Virus record (IMG/VR): IMGVR_UViG_3300028610_001687
Span: 1 to 56,799 of that record
DNA from: a virus
Reading direction: 5' to 3' (one strand)
Length of the DNA: 56,799 bases
In this document: positions 45,307 to 54,321 of the stretch, in pieces
Numbering within the stretch: position 1 is the first letter of the stretch
Layout of the letters: every line of letters begins with the position of its first letter
Made by a program: the position numbers and the translations under genes
The notes under the pieces: model-generated
Seen by the model: only the letters and a program-made list of their open reading frames with translations
Database searches by the model: none
Told to the model about the DNA's origin: nothing

Positions 45307-45472
45307 TCTTTCTGTATGTGATGTTGATGACCTTAAAGCTCGTGTAGCAGCATTGTTGATTAGTCTGGACGATAAGCTTAAAGAAGCTGGTCCTCTTCTC
45401 GAGAAGATTGGTCGTTTACGAGAAGAGGTTCGAATCATCACAGATGAACTAGAAAAGAGAGGTGGAGACTAG
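45299..45472 (+). CDS. Small coiled-coil protein, 57 aa
   Basis: ATG 45299 inside the end of the previous gene. Almost entirely one amphipathic helix with heptads. Function unknown. Confidence 0.6.
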   Translation: MPDLSVCDVDDLKARVAALLISLDDKLKEAGPLLEKIGRLREEVRIITDELEKRGGD

Positions 45473-45481
45473 ATATCTTAG

Positions 45482-46105
45482 ATGGCTAAAAAATTCCAAA
45501 CGATTGAGAAATTCCGAAGACCAGAGGTCTTTCTCTCAGAACTCATCAATAAAAGTGTACGTGGTGAGCTGTGGGATAAAGATGAAAATGTACAAGTTTG
45601 GTGGCGCGCCGTCGTTATAGCAATCGATGTAGAAGGTGGACTGTTAGAAAATCCAGAGGGTGAGGGTGGACTAGCGCATGTCATAGACAAACGAGAATTT
45701 GAAGTACCAGCGAATGTTGGCCCGTTGAATCCGCGCAATAGTATCAAGGCACGCATCATCACTGCTGGATTAGATCAGTATGATGATGATGACTCACTTC
45801 GAGTATTTTGGCCAATGTTCCCTGATCATGACGCAATGCCAATCAAACCAGGCGAGCACGTCTATGTGACCTTCGAAGATACAGACTTTCAGCATGGATT
45901 GTGGTTTGGCAAAGTCCCAGGTCACCAGAATGTAAATTATTTTCGCGGTCAGGATTCATTTGAAGCGAGTGAAACAGCTCGTCTTACATCTCTTTATGAT
46001 GATTCTGCAGAATTAGCGGAAGACAATACAGCGCTTACGACAGATCGTGATGCAGGTGAAAGAGTCGTAAGCGCTGCTCTCACAGTTCTTTTTGGAGACT
46101 CTTAG
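45482..46105 (+). CDS. Baseplate hub protein, gp5 OB-fold-like, 207 aa
   Basis: Residues about 85-160 contain VFWPMFPDHDAMPIKPGEHV and HGLWFGKVPG, resembling the N-terminal OB-fold of T4 gp5-type hub proteins. In T4 this domain sits between the hub and the spike. The lysozyme domain of gp5 is absent here. Confidence 0.72.
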   Translation: MAKKFQTIEKFRRPEVFLSELINKSVRGELWDKDENVQVWWRAVVIAIDVEGGLLENPEGEGGLAHVIDKREFEVPANVGPLNPRNSIKARIITAGLDQYDDDDSLRVFWPMFPDHDAMPIKPGEHVYVTFEDTDFQHGLWFGKVPGHQNVNYFRGQDSFEASETARLTSLYDDSAELAEDNTALTTDRDAGERVVSAALTVLFGDS

Positions 46106-46107
46106 AC

Positions 46108-46755
46108 ATGTCATATGATATTGTTAAAGAAGAAGTTCCAGGATTCATAAGACGATACGGTGATAGAGTTATTGAAGGGTCAAATAATGTCACAATGATT
46201 TGTGGCGCCGATAGAGCAGCGCCCGGAGAAGCTCCTCTTGATTCAGGTCATGGGCATATAAATGCTCCTGGTGAGGGCAAGAGTGCAGGTTCGTGGCACT
46301 TGATTGCTGGTAGATCTAGCGTTAATCCAAATTTTGACACAGACATGTCATATATCTACGTGTCCATGAAAACAGATGTCGATAAGAACCTGCAAATCGA
46401 AGACTTGCCAAGTAGAGAAGCTGGCACGAACGCAAATGAAACTCCTGCAGCAATAATAAAGTCTGATTCTATCAGATTCGTTGCACGAAAGGATTTTCGC
46501 ATTGTCGTGGGTGATTCACACATCATTGTGAAAGATGGAAAGATAATCCTCGAAGGTCCACAGATATATCTCAGCAACAAAGCGATAGAGAAAGTTGCAG
46601 AAGCTGTGATACGTGGAAAGACATTCACTCAGGACTTCAAGGGTCATATTCATCTAACACCAACAGGACCTTCGAGTAATCCTGTACCATCATCGATACC
46701 GAATATCATATCGAATGCTCATCTATCAACATTTGTAAAAGTGGATGGTAAGTAG
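46108..46755 (+). CDS. Baseplate spike-like protein, 215 aa
   Basis: Beta-rich middle region (residues 115-165) with regular DSIRFVARKDFRIVVGDSHI-type strands, then HIHLTPTGPSSNP, reminiscent of the C-terminal part of gp5/VgrG spikes and PAAR-binding tips. Follows the OB-fold protein, so together they may equal a split gp5. Confidence 0.62.
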   Translation: MSYDIVKEEVPGFIRRYGDRVIEGSNNVTMICGADRAAPGEAPLDSGHGHINAPGEGKSAGSWHLIAGRSSVNPNFDTDMSYIYVSMKTDVDKNLQIEDLPSREAGTNANETPAAIIKSDSIRFVARKDFRIVVGDSHIIVKDGKIILEGPQIYLSNKAIEKVAEAVIRGKTFTQDFKGHIHLTPTGPSSNPVPSSIPNIISNAHLSTFVKVDGK

Positions 46756-47218
46756 TGTGCCACTCATCAAGCAGAAGCTGGTCGATGGATTTACAGCACT
46801 ACAGAACAATCCATCAGCGTCGAAGCTAGATGCCGCTCGACGATGGGCAAAGGTATACCATGACTATGCTCAAGGAGCAGTCGCAGGACTGACGACGCCC
46901 TCAGGACTAGTTAAAGTGACCATTGAGTCACAGCTTGCCTCAGTAGGGTTTGGACAGTTTTTCGCTAGCCTTGAGCTAGCTATGATATCATACTGGACGC
47001 CTGCAGTATGGGCAGGTCCTGGATTCACCGGTATCACGACATCCGCTATAGGTGCAGCTGTTCAGTTGGGTATAGCTGCGGGTATCATTCGAAATATGGA
47101 AGATAAAGCTCGCGCCGCACGTGAACTGGCAGCCGCTCTCCATAGATACACGACCACAATTGTGGTAACAACTACTAACATATCTACTGGAATTACAGCA
47201 ATAGTTAAACTAGCTTAA
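46745..47218 (+). CDS. Hypothetical virion protein, 157 aa
   Basis: GTG 46754 is an alternative start. Gly/Ala-rich helical regions (about 70-125) could be membrane active. Located between spike and wedge genes, so probably structural. No family recognised. Confidence 0.6.
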   Translation: MVSSVPLIKQKLVDGFTALQNNPSASKLDAARRWAKVYHDYAQGAVAGLTTPSGLVKVTIESQLASVGFGQFFASLELAMISYWTPAVWAGPGFTGITTSAIGAAVQLGIAAGIIRNMEDKARAARELAAALHRYTTTIVVTTTNISTGITAIVKLA

Positions 47219-47262
47219 AGCGCCATCTTAAAATACCGTTCTGACATCCTACTTACGGTAGA

Positions 47263-47658
47263 ATGTCGATCGGATTTACTGTACCATTCAACGTCACGAC
47301 TGGCTCGCTTGGTCATTTCCAAGTAACGGAGACCGAGCTTGAAGCTGTTGAGAACGATATACGCTCAATCCTTATAACAAACTGGGGCGAGCGTGTAATG
47401 CATTTCAATTTCGGATGCAATCTCCGTGAGTTCATCTTCCAGCAAAAGAATAGCAATGAACTCAGGGGACAAATCGCAGATCGAATCAACAATCAGATGG
47501 CACTTTGGCTTCCATTTGTTGAATTAAATGAGCTCAATGTACTATTTTCAGATGACCTACCTGAAATACCAGAGAACGGGATCGGCGTAGTCATGGCATA
47601 CAGGCTAACGAGCAAACCAGACCTTCAGGGTCGTTCGACATTCATAGTTACGACGTAG
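47263..47658 (+). CDS. Baseplate wedge protein, gp25-like, 131 aa
   Basis: VENDIRSILITNWGERVMHFNFGCNLREFIF (in segments around residues 28-60) is the hallmark of the gp25/W lysozyme-like baseplate family, which links wedge and sheath. Length is typical (about 130 aa). Confidence 0.88.
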   Translation: MSIGFTVPFNVTTGSLGHFQVTETELEAVENDIRSILITNWGERVMHFNFGCNLREFIFQQKNSNELRGQIADRINNQMALWLPFVELNELNVLFSDDLPEIPENGIGVVMAYRLTSKPDLQGRSTFIVTT

Positions 47659-47673
47659 TGGAGACTAATGTAG

Positions 47674-49494
47674 ATGGCTGAGTTTCTCAAAGATAAGACG
47701 ATTAAGTTCTTGAATAAAGACTTTGATGGTTTCAAGCGTGATCTTATTAAGTTCACACAAGCACACCATAGCGGAGTGTTTCAAGACTTCAACGAATCAT
47801 CTCCAGGTATGGTACTACTTGAGCTCAATGCATATATCGGTGATGTGCTATCATTCTACTTAGATCAATCATTTAATGAGCTTAAACAAGAGTCTGCTAG
47901 ACAAGAAAAGAATGTCGTTTCATTTGCAAAAAGCCTAGGTTATAAACCAAAAGGTCCGCGCGCTGCCCGCGGACAATTGCATTTCATGGTTGAAGTGCCA
48001 TCGACATCGAATACAAAAGGTGAAATTATCCCTGATGACGTTTTCTCTCCACGACTAGTCAAAGGCGCCCGCGCCAGCAGTAACAATGGTCAGCCATACG
48101 AGTCGCTTGAAGATATTGTGTTCAGTGCTTCAGATGGTCGTGAAGTCACGGGTTCGCAATTTGACAGCAATACCGGTCTTCCAACACATTTTGCGCTTAG
48201 AAAGTCTGTTGAGGTCATTGCGGGTGAAACAAAGTCAGACGCATTCATACTTGGTGACTTCGAGCAATTTAAAACAATTGAATTATCTGAACAGGACGTA
48301 CTAGAAGTAATTTCAGTTACTGATAGTGATGGAAATGAATGGACAGAGGTTGATTTCCTTGCGCAGGATACAGTATTTGACAGTGACACGAATACAGGCA
48401 CAGATAGCAGTGAGGTACCGTACACACTTAAGCTGCTTACTGTTCCGAGACGCTTCATAACTGATAGAAATCCAGAGACACGTAAGACATCATTGATATT
48501 TGGTTCCGGTGACGGCATTAATTTCGATGATGAGCTCATTCCAAACCTCGCTGACCTTGCACTTCCACTTGCAGGCCGCAAAACGTTTACAACATTCCCT
48601 CTAGATCCACAGAATTTCCTAAAAACGCGTAGTTTGGGGCTTAGCCCATTCAACGTGACTGTCACTGTCCGGTATAGAGTCGGCGGCGGCAGTGAAACAA
48701 ATGTAGCAGCAGGCGCAATAAAGAATGTTGAAAATGCAACACTCACTTTCAGCTCAACAAACCTTGACACAGCCAAGAAATCAGCGGTTAACAACTCGAT
48801 TGAATGTATTAACCTAACAAAAACCGACGGCGGCAGTTCAATTGAAACAATTAGTGAAGTAAAAGCTAACGCGGGCGCGTTTTTTGCAACGCAAAATCGC
48901 GTTGTGACTAAAGAGGACTTTATTGCGAGGATTATGACGCTTCCTGAGAAATTCGGGAAGCCTGATAAGGTCTTTGTTAAGCGAAATAACGCTAATTCAC
49001 TCGCACTTGATATGCATATTCTAACAAAAGACCAAAATGGACAGCTTGATGTCGCATCTCAAGGTCTCAAGAAAAATATCATGAGATATGTATCACAGTT
49101 TAGGATGATTACTGATGGTGTTAATATCCTCGACGGTGATATCATAAACTTGAAGTTTGATTTTGGTATTGTTGTAGCACCAAAGTTCAATAGATCAGAG
49201 GTTTTAGCCAAGTGCTTGTCTGTAAGCAAGGATTACTTCGATATTGATAGACAGCAGATTGGTCAACCAATTGTCTTGTCTGATCTATCTGCTGAATTAC
49301 AGAGCGTGCTGGGCGTGATTTCAGTTTATGAGTTAAAATTCAGGAATGTGTTTGGTACAGTAGATGGTTTTGGCTTTTCGCAGTCGAGGTTTGACGTCCA
49401 ATCACAAACAAATAATAACATTGTTTACTGTCCAGATAATGCGATCTTTGAGATCAAATACCCGAATAAAGATATTTCCGGTGTGGCAAAATAA
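47674..49494 (+). CDS. Baseplate wedge protein, gp6/J-like, 606 aa
   Basis: N-terminal FQDFNESSPGMVLLELNAYIGDVLSFYLDQ and the later ATQNRVVTKEDFIARIM, with the beta strands between, match baseplate assembly protein J / T4 gp6. It forms the wedge ring together with the gp25-like protein. ATG 47674; the stop overlaps the next ATG by one base. Confidence 0.85.
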   Translation: MAEFLKDKTIKFLNKDFDGFKRDLIKFTQAHHSGVFQDFNESSPGMVLLELNAYIGDVLSFYLDQSFNELKQESARQEKNVVSFAKSLGYKPKGPRAARGQLHFMVEVPSTSNTKGEIIPDDVFSPRLVKGARASSNNGQPYESLEDIVFSASDGREVTGSQFDSNTGLPTHFALRKSVEVIAGETKSDAFILGDFEQFKTIELSEQDVLEVISVTDSDGNEWTEVDFLAQDTVFDSDTNTGTDSSEVPYTLKLLTVPRRFITDRNPETRKTSLIFGSGDGINFDDELIPNLADLALPLAGRKTFTTFPLDPQNFLKTRSLGLSPFNVTVTVRYRVGGGSETNVAAGAIKNVENATLTFSSTNLDTAKKSAVNNSIECINLTKTDGGSSIETISEVKANAGAFFATQNRVVTKEDFIARIMTLPEKFGKPDKVFVKRNNANSLALDMHILTKDQNGQLDVASQGLKKNIMRYVSQFRMITDGVNILDGDIINLKFDFGIVVAPKFNRSEVLAKCLSVSKDYFDIDRQQIGQPIVLSDLSAELQSVLGVISVYELKFRNVFGTVDGFGFSQSRFDVQSQTNNNIVYCPDNAIFEIKYPNKDISGVAK

Positions 49495-50870
49495 TGGCGA
49501 TCTTCAGAATATACCCTGAGAAAGACACATTTATTACGAATGTGCAGAAAAATGCTGTACAGATGACTGGATCAAACTTCGGTGCATCTGAGATACTTGA
49601 GATCTTCAAGAAGAGAGGAATTTCTGGATCTTTGACAGTAACCGCGACGGCTAGTCTTGCAAGGACACTACTTCAGTTTGATTTATCTGGAATAGCTGCA
49701 CTCACAGCATCTGGTAGAGCTCCATCAACCGGTTCTACGTACGTGCTTAGGATGACTAACGCGATCCACGTTGATACGGTTCCAACAAGCTTTGATCTTG
49801 ACATTATACCTTTGTCACAATCCTGGACAGAGGGTGTTGGTATTGACCATGAAGAATATCTCGATAAAGGAGAGGCAAACTGGGATAAAGCGACACGAGC
49901 AATTCTTTGGACAACAACTGGAAGTGATTTCCTTACGACTTCGATTAATACTGCATCGTTTGTAACAGGGAATGAAGATATAGAGGTTGATGTAACAAAT
50001 ATTGTAGGTGCTTGGTTAACTGGTGGTCTTCCAAATAATGGTTTCTTACTCAAGCTCACAGATGCAGAAGAAACTGATAGTATCAATTACTTTAGAAAGA
50101 AATTTCATGGTCGTGAAACAAATTTCTTAGATAAAAGACCATCCATTGAAATGAGATGGGATGATTCACTAAAGGATGATAGGGATAATCTTGCTTTCGA
50201 TGCTTCAAACACGTTATTCCTCTACAATAAATCAAAAGGAACTTTAGCAAATATTGCTGGAATCGGGACATCCGGTGAAGTCTTAACAGTAACAATCCAA
50301 GACCCAAGCGGTTCATTTATCCAACAAATATCTGGATCTCACACTGGATTGACAGGAATATACAGTGCATCATTCACATTTACGTCTGCATCATATTCTG
50401 GTTCAAGATTTAATGATGTTTGGCACTCGTCAAGCGTATCATATTTAACTGGTACGTTTACACCATTTAAAGATGGTCCATTCGAGGAAAACAAGCAAGA
50501 ACAGCATGTCGTTAGTGTAAAGAATCTTAAAAAAGAGTATGAGTTAAATGAAGATATTCGCTTTAATCTCTTTGTTCGTACAAGATCCTATAATCCTGCA
50601 GTTGTACTAACAGGATCTCTTAAAATGGGCAACACTGTCATCACAAAGGGATATTATCGTGTTGACAATGCACTTACTGAGAAAAATGTAATTCCTCTTG
50701 GCACAGGAACATTAGAAACTACTAGATTGTCATATGATAAGAATGGAAACTACTTCAAATTCTTTATGAGCAGTCTATCACAGAGAGAAGTGTATAATCT
50801 CGTGTTTTTCTTTGAGATTGATGGACAACTACAAAAAGTCAATCAAGACTTTAGGTTTAGGGTCATATAG
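49494..50870 (+). CDS. DNRLRE-type tail surface protein, 458 aa
   Basis: The N-terminal 230 residues (LLQFDLSG, SQSWTEGVG, DVTNIVGAWLTGG, GFLLKL) match the DNRLRE / CBM96-like jelly-roll domain found in secreted carbohydrate-binding proteins. The rest is beta-rich. In a virion it may decorate the baseplate or bind host glycans. Confidence 0.7.
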   Translation: MAIFRIYPEKDTFITNVQKNAVQMTGSNFGASEILEIFKKRGISGSLTVTATASLARTLLQFDLSGIAALTASGRAPSTGSTYVLRMTNAIHVDTVPTSFDLDIIPLSQSWTEGVGIDHEEYLDKGEANWDKATRAILWTTTGSDFLTTSINTASFVTGNEDIEVDVTNIVGAWLTGGLPNNGFLLKLTDAEETDSINYFRKKFHGRETNFLDKRPSIEMRWDDSLKDDRDNLAFDASNTLFLYNKSKGTLANIAGIGTSGEVLTVTIQDPSGSFIQQISGSHTGLTGIYSASFTFTSASYSGSRFNDVWHSSSVSYLTGTFTPFKDGPFEENKQEQHVVSVKNLKKEYELNEDIRFNLFVRTRSYNPAVVLTGSLKMGNTVITKGYYRVDNALTEKNVIPLGTGTLETTRLSYDKNGNYFKFFMSSLSQREVYNLVFFFEIDGQLQKVNQDFRFRVI

Positions 50871-51028
50871 TGGAGTTCAAATACAAGACAAGAAGAGAAT
50901 ATGAAGATGAGCTTCGAGGAAGCTGTGAAACATACTGCTTAGAATGTAATGAATTGTCTGAAAAAGAGTATGATGAGCTCGTGGATGAGTTTATTGAATT
51001 CTGTGAGGTGAGTGGAAGTGGCGAATGA
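50870..51028 (+). CDS. Small acidic Cys-containing protein, 52 aa
   Basis: GTG 50870 overlaps the upstream TAG. Very acidic with four Cys (CETYCLEC and a later Cys), possibly zinc binding. Its end overlaps the next gene. Function unknown. Confidence 0.55.
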   Translation: MEFKYKTRREYEDELRGSCETYCLECNELSEKEYDELVDEFIEFCEVSGSGE

Positions 51029-54000
51029 TCTATTTGATCTCTTTAGAGATCAGTTAAAAATTGAGTCCGGACTTGTAGCCACCGATCCGCATACTCTTGA
51101 AACAATTTCTAGTAATGAGGAAGAGCAAGGATTAATTCTTGAACGTATTTCTAACCTTGAAACGACGCGTCTAAAGATCGACTATTCTGATTTTGACAAC
51201 TTTGTATTCTTCAACTCAGCACTTGATTATTTCAATATTACTGGTGAGAAGATACTCAATGAATATCCTTTTGACGGGACATGTGAAAACATTGAGAGAT
51301 TCGAAAATGACTTAGACCAATATCAACAACATGTAGTTAAAGCTTGGCCGAAGTCTGTTGGTCACTTAAGGATCGATCCAACGATTGCTAAGTCATACGT
51401 CGCCATTGAAGACATTGGCAGTGAGAACGGCAAGGCAAAAAATGGTCTGCTGAGTCCTGGAACCGGTTCGCTGACTGTTGAGATGTGGTATGAACCGTCT
51501 GTTGCTCTAACGGGCACAGACGATTTCCAGATGCTTATCCAAAAGATGAGCGGCTCATCATCGACGGAACGCTACGGTTACTCTCTGTTCCTGACTGGCT
51601 CAAACATAACATTCATGGTAAGGTCAGGTTCTGTTGCAGATTCAGTTTCAACACCATTTGCTCCTAGTACTATTCAATATGTTGCAGGTATCTTTAATCG
51701 ATCATCGTTTACTGGTTCAATTGCGATTTTAACAGGCAGTCAAACAGAATTTCCAGTCATAGCCCAGTCTGCTTCAATTAATATACATGAGGCCCTTGAC
51801 ATTCCTGCTGAGAATCTCTACATTGGTTCTGGTACATTAGAACTACCGGCCGTTACGGCTGGATTAAATGTATGGTTTACAGGATCTATAGATGACGTAA
51901 AGATCTGGAATAAGGCACGAACTATACAGGAGATTAGCTCATCATTCAATGTAAAACAATTCGCACAGAAGAACCTCAATGCGTTGTATAGATTCAACAC
52001 AACGGGATCAGCATTCGAAAATGAAGACAACAAGATTGCTCTCGACTATTCAGGTCATGGATTAAATGGTCGTATTCAAAACTATCACAGTGCACTAAGA
52101 CACAGCGGCACATTTTTGGTTAGAGAGGATCCAGATCTAATTCTAAACCTCAATACTTCGGATATATCAGAATATATCGCTGTGCAGCAGGCATCTGGAA
52201 GTGCTTACGACAGACAGAACAGCAATAAAATTACCGACATGTTGCCTGAGAATTTCTTTAAACTTGAAGAGCTGCAACAGGGTCAGACAGATGTTCTTAA
52301 GAACTTCGTCCTCATCGCAGCTCGTCATTACGATATAATCAAGTCTAACATCGATCAGTTTATCAATGTTCTAAAAGTTAACTACAGCGATTTCGATCAA
52401 ACACCTGACGCATTACTTGACGTTGTTGCGAAATTCTTTGGTTGGGAGTTTACTGGCAACTTCTTGAATACTGATGCATTCCAATATCTGATCGGAAGAT
52501 CTGTGCTCAAGAATGTTCAGTCGAATGAGGATCTTGATAAGAAATTATTTGAGATTAAAAATGAGTTCTGGCGAAGGACACTCATTAACCTCATGCACTT
52601 ATATAAAACGAAAGGTACACGTGAGAGTGTTAAGTCTCTTCTAAGAGCATATGGTGTCAATGAAAATTTCGTAAGATTAAAGGAGTATAGTCACCAGCCA
52701 GAAGTGAGCATTCAAACTAAACGAATAACGGCAGATAAATCAGTATATGCTCTTGGGTTCGGGTCAGGATCGGTTCTTAGTCGTGTTGAAGCTAGGTTTC
52801 CACTAGGGGCAGGATCATTTCAAGGCACAGGTAGTTTTACTCTAGAAGGTAGATTTAGATTTCCTTTAACTTCCTCGACAGATATTCAAGCAACTCTCAC
52901 AGAGGGTTTTTTAATGTCTACAGGCGATTTCACTGCAGCAACAGGTATGGGGTTGTGGTACCATAAAGATAGTGTTGGATCGCATACAGGAACTCTTGCT
53001 CTTTCTTCTTCTGATTCACTTAGTCTTAATATAAAGACAGATAGCATAGGGATATTTAACAACGAGTGGTACAACGTTGCTATTATTAAAAATCAATTGA
53101 GTTCATCAATATCGATCGAAGTACGCCATATTGATGAAAGTGGAGATATAGATTTATCTGCCGTGGGAAGTTCTGGTAGTGTTGAAAGTGGTCAGATATT
53201 TGTTGGAAAATGGAATAGTATTACAGTCGGCGGCATCGGTTCGGATACACATGGTGTCGGTTCATCACTTGGTAAAACTACACAGAGTCAGTTTTGGGCT
53301 CAAGAAATTAGATATTGGGATCGAGTTTTAACGAAAGATGAGCTTGATGATCATGCTATAAACTTTCAAAGCTATGGCGTTAACGACATTAACGAAAACC
53401 TTAGTGATCTTAAGATTCACCTAAGGCTTAATGGCGGAGATGAAAGTGTCGGTACTCTTATCTCAGATATCGAAAATCTTGCAATACCAGATCCTTTAGG
53501 TTTTCTTAATGGTCTATTATTTGCTTCAGATCAACAAAGTTACAAGAAGTTTTTGAATAGATACCACTATATCGCATCACTAGACTTTGGATGGAATGAA
53601 GATAAAGTTCGTACATTCAATACAACGACACTAAAAAGATCCGATTTCGTTAATGACTTGAAGATCGTCAGTCTAGAGTTCAATATGATCGATGCATTAA
53701 ATGAAGATATCGTTCAGATGCTTGTATCACTCGACGAATTAAACCAAGCAATCGGATTCCCGGCAAACAAGTATCGAATTCATTATGATGATATTCGAAT
53801 ACTTCGAGACAATTACTTCAAGCGTCTGCAAGGTCGTTTGAACTTCACTATTTTTGCAGATATGCTTGAATTCTTCGATCGAACATTTATCGAGATGGTG
53901 AAGAAACTAATTCCCGCTCGTGCATATTTCATCGGCGATGAGTTCGTGGTAGAGAGCCACATGCTAGAACGTCCAAAAGTGACATATGAGAGAAGGAAAA

Positions 54001-54113
54001 ACCAAGAAACACAATTTGTTCCTGAGGGTAGGATTGAAGTCTGGACGAGATTCGGAAGAAACAAAGATAAGTCAGGTAAGAAATTCCCGCTTTTGATCGG
54101 TGGCGGTTCATAG
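51012..54113 (+). CDS. Large tail protein with two LamG-like domains, 1033 aa
   Basis: GTG 51012 (or GTG 51018). A helical N terminus is followed by a LamG/concanavalin-like domain (about 140-310: SLTVEMWYEP to SIDDVKIWNKA), a helical central part (about 400-560) and a second LamG-like domain (about 595-790: GSFTLEGRFRFP to AQEIRYWDRVL), then a helical end. LamG domains bind sugars, so it may be a baseplate-attached receptor or fibre-anchoring protein. Confidence 0.75.
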   Translation: MEVANDLFDLFRDQLKIESGLVATDPHTLETISSNEEEQGLILERISNLETTRLKIDYSDFDNFVFFNSALDYFNITGEKILNEYPFDGTCENIERFENDLDQYQQHVVKAWPKSVGHLRIDPTIAKSYVAIEDIGSENGKAKNGLLSPGTGSLTVEMWYEPSVALTGTDDFQMLIQKMSGSSSTERYGYSLFLTGSNITFMVRSGSVADSVSTPFAPSTIQYVAGIFNRSSFTGSIAILTGSQTEFPVIAQSASINIHEALDIPAENLYIGSGTLELPAVTAGLNVWFTGSIDDVKIWNKARTIQEISSSFNVKQFAQKNLNALYRFNTTGSAFENEDNKIALDYSGHGLNGRIQNYHSALRHSGTFLVREDPDLILNLNTSDISEYIAVQQASGSAYDRQNSNKITDMLPENFFKLEELQQGQTDVLKNFVLIAARHYDIIKSNIDQFINVLKVNYSDFDQTPDALLDVVAKFFGWEFTGNFLNTDAFQYLIGRSVLKNVQSNEDLDKKLFEIKNEFWRRTLINLMHLYKTKGTRESVKSLLRAYGVNENFVRLKEYSHQPEVSIQTKRITADKSVYALGFGSGSVLSRVEARFPLGAGSFQGTGSFTLEGRFRFPLTSSTDIQATLTEGFLMSTGDFTAATGMGLWYHKDSVGSHTGTLALSSSDSLSLNIKTDSIGIFNNEWYNVAIIKNQLSSSISIEVRHIDESGDIDLSAVGSSGSVESGQIFVGKWNSITVGGIGSDTHGVGSSLGKTTQSQFWAQEIRYWDRVLTKDELDDHAINFQSYGVNDINENLSDLKIHLRLNGGDESVGTLISDIENLAIPDPLGFLNGLLFASDQQSYKKFLNRYHYIASLDFGWNEDKVRTFNTTTLKRSDFVNDLKIVSLEFNMIDALNEDIVQMLVSLDELNQAIGFPANKYRIHYDDIRILRDNYFKRLQGRLNFTIFADMLEFFDRTFIEMVKKLIPARAYFIGDEFVVESHMLERPKVTYERRKNQETQFVPEGRIEVWTRFGRNKDKSGKKFPLLIGGGS

Positions 54114-54117
54114 TATA

Positions 54118-54285
54118 ATGTCTAGACCTGGTGGAAGATTTCCTTCTCAGACTGACGCTCCGAGTACATTTGTATCTGGATCAATAAAGTCTACATCTAC
54201 AGGTGTGCCCGATAGCATAAAAAATGATCTTGAGAGAAATAAAAACGAGTTTGGCATTGAGGTTTTTCCATTCACTGGAGAATAA
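54118..54285 (+). CDS. Small virion-associated protein, 55 aa
   Basis: ATG 54118 follows the LamG gene by four bases. Polar, Ser/Thr/Pro rich N-terminal half and helical end. Located between structural genes; function unknown. Confidence 0.6.
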   Translation: MSRPGGRFPSQTDAPSTFVSGSIKSTSTGVPDSIKNDLERNKNEFGIEVFPFTGE

Positions 54286-54321
54286 CTGTACATGTTCTTT
54301 GTTTTAAGGTAATTAATCAGA

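Noticed and set aside
48090-48794. A 234-codon minus-strand ORF
   Set aside because: It is a shadow of the gp6/J-like gene, which has clear family similarity on the plus strand.
54091-54118. Promoter TTTTGA-N17-TATAAT before 54118
   Set aside because: Its -35 lies in the LamG gene, there is no extended -10 as in the other promoters, and the -10 overlaps the start codon.
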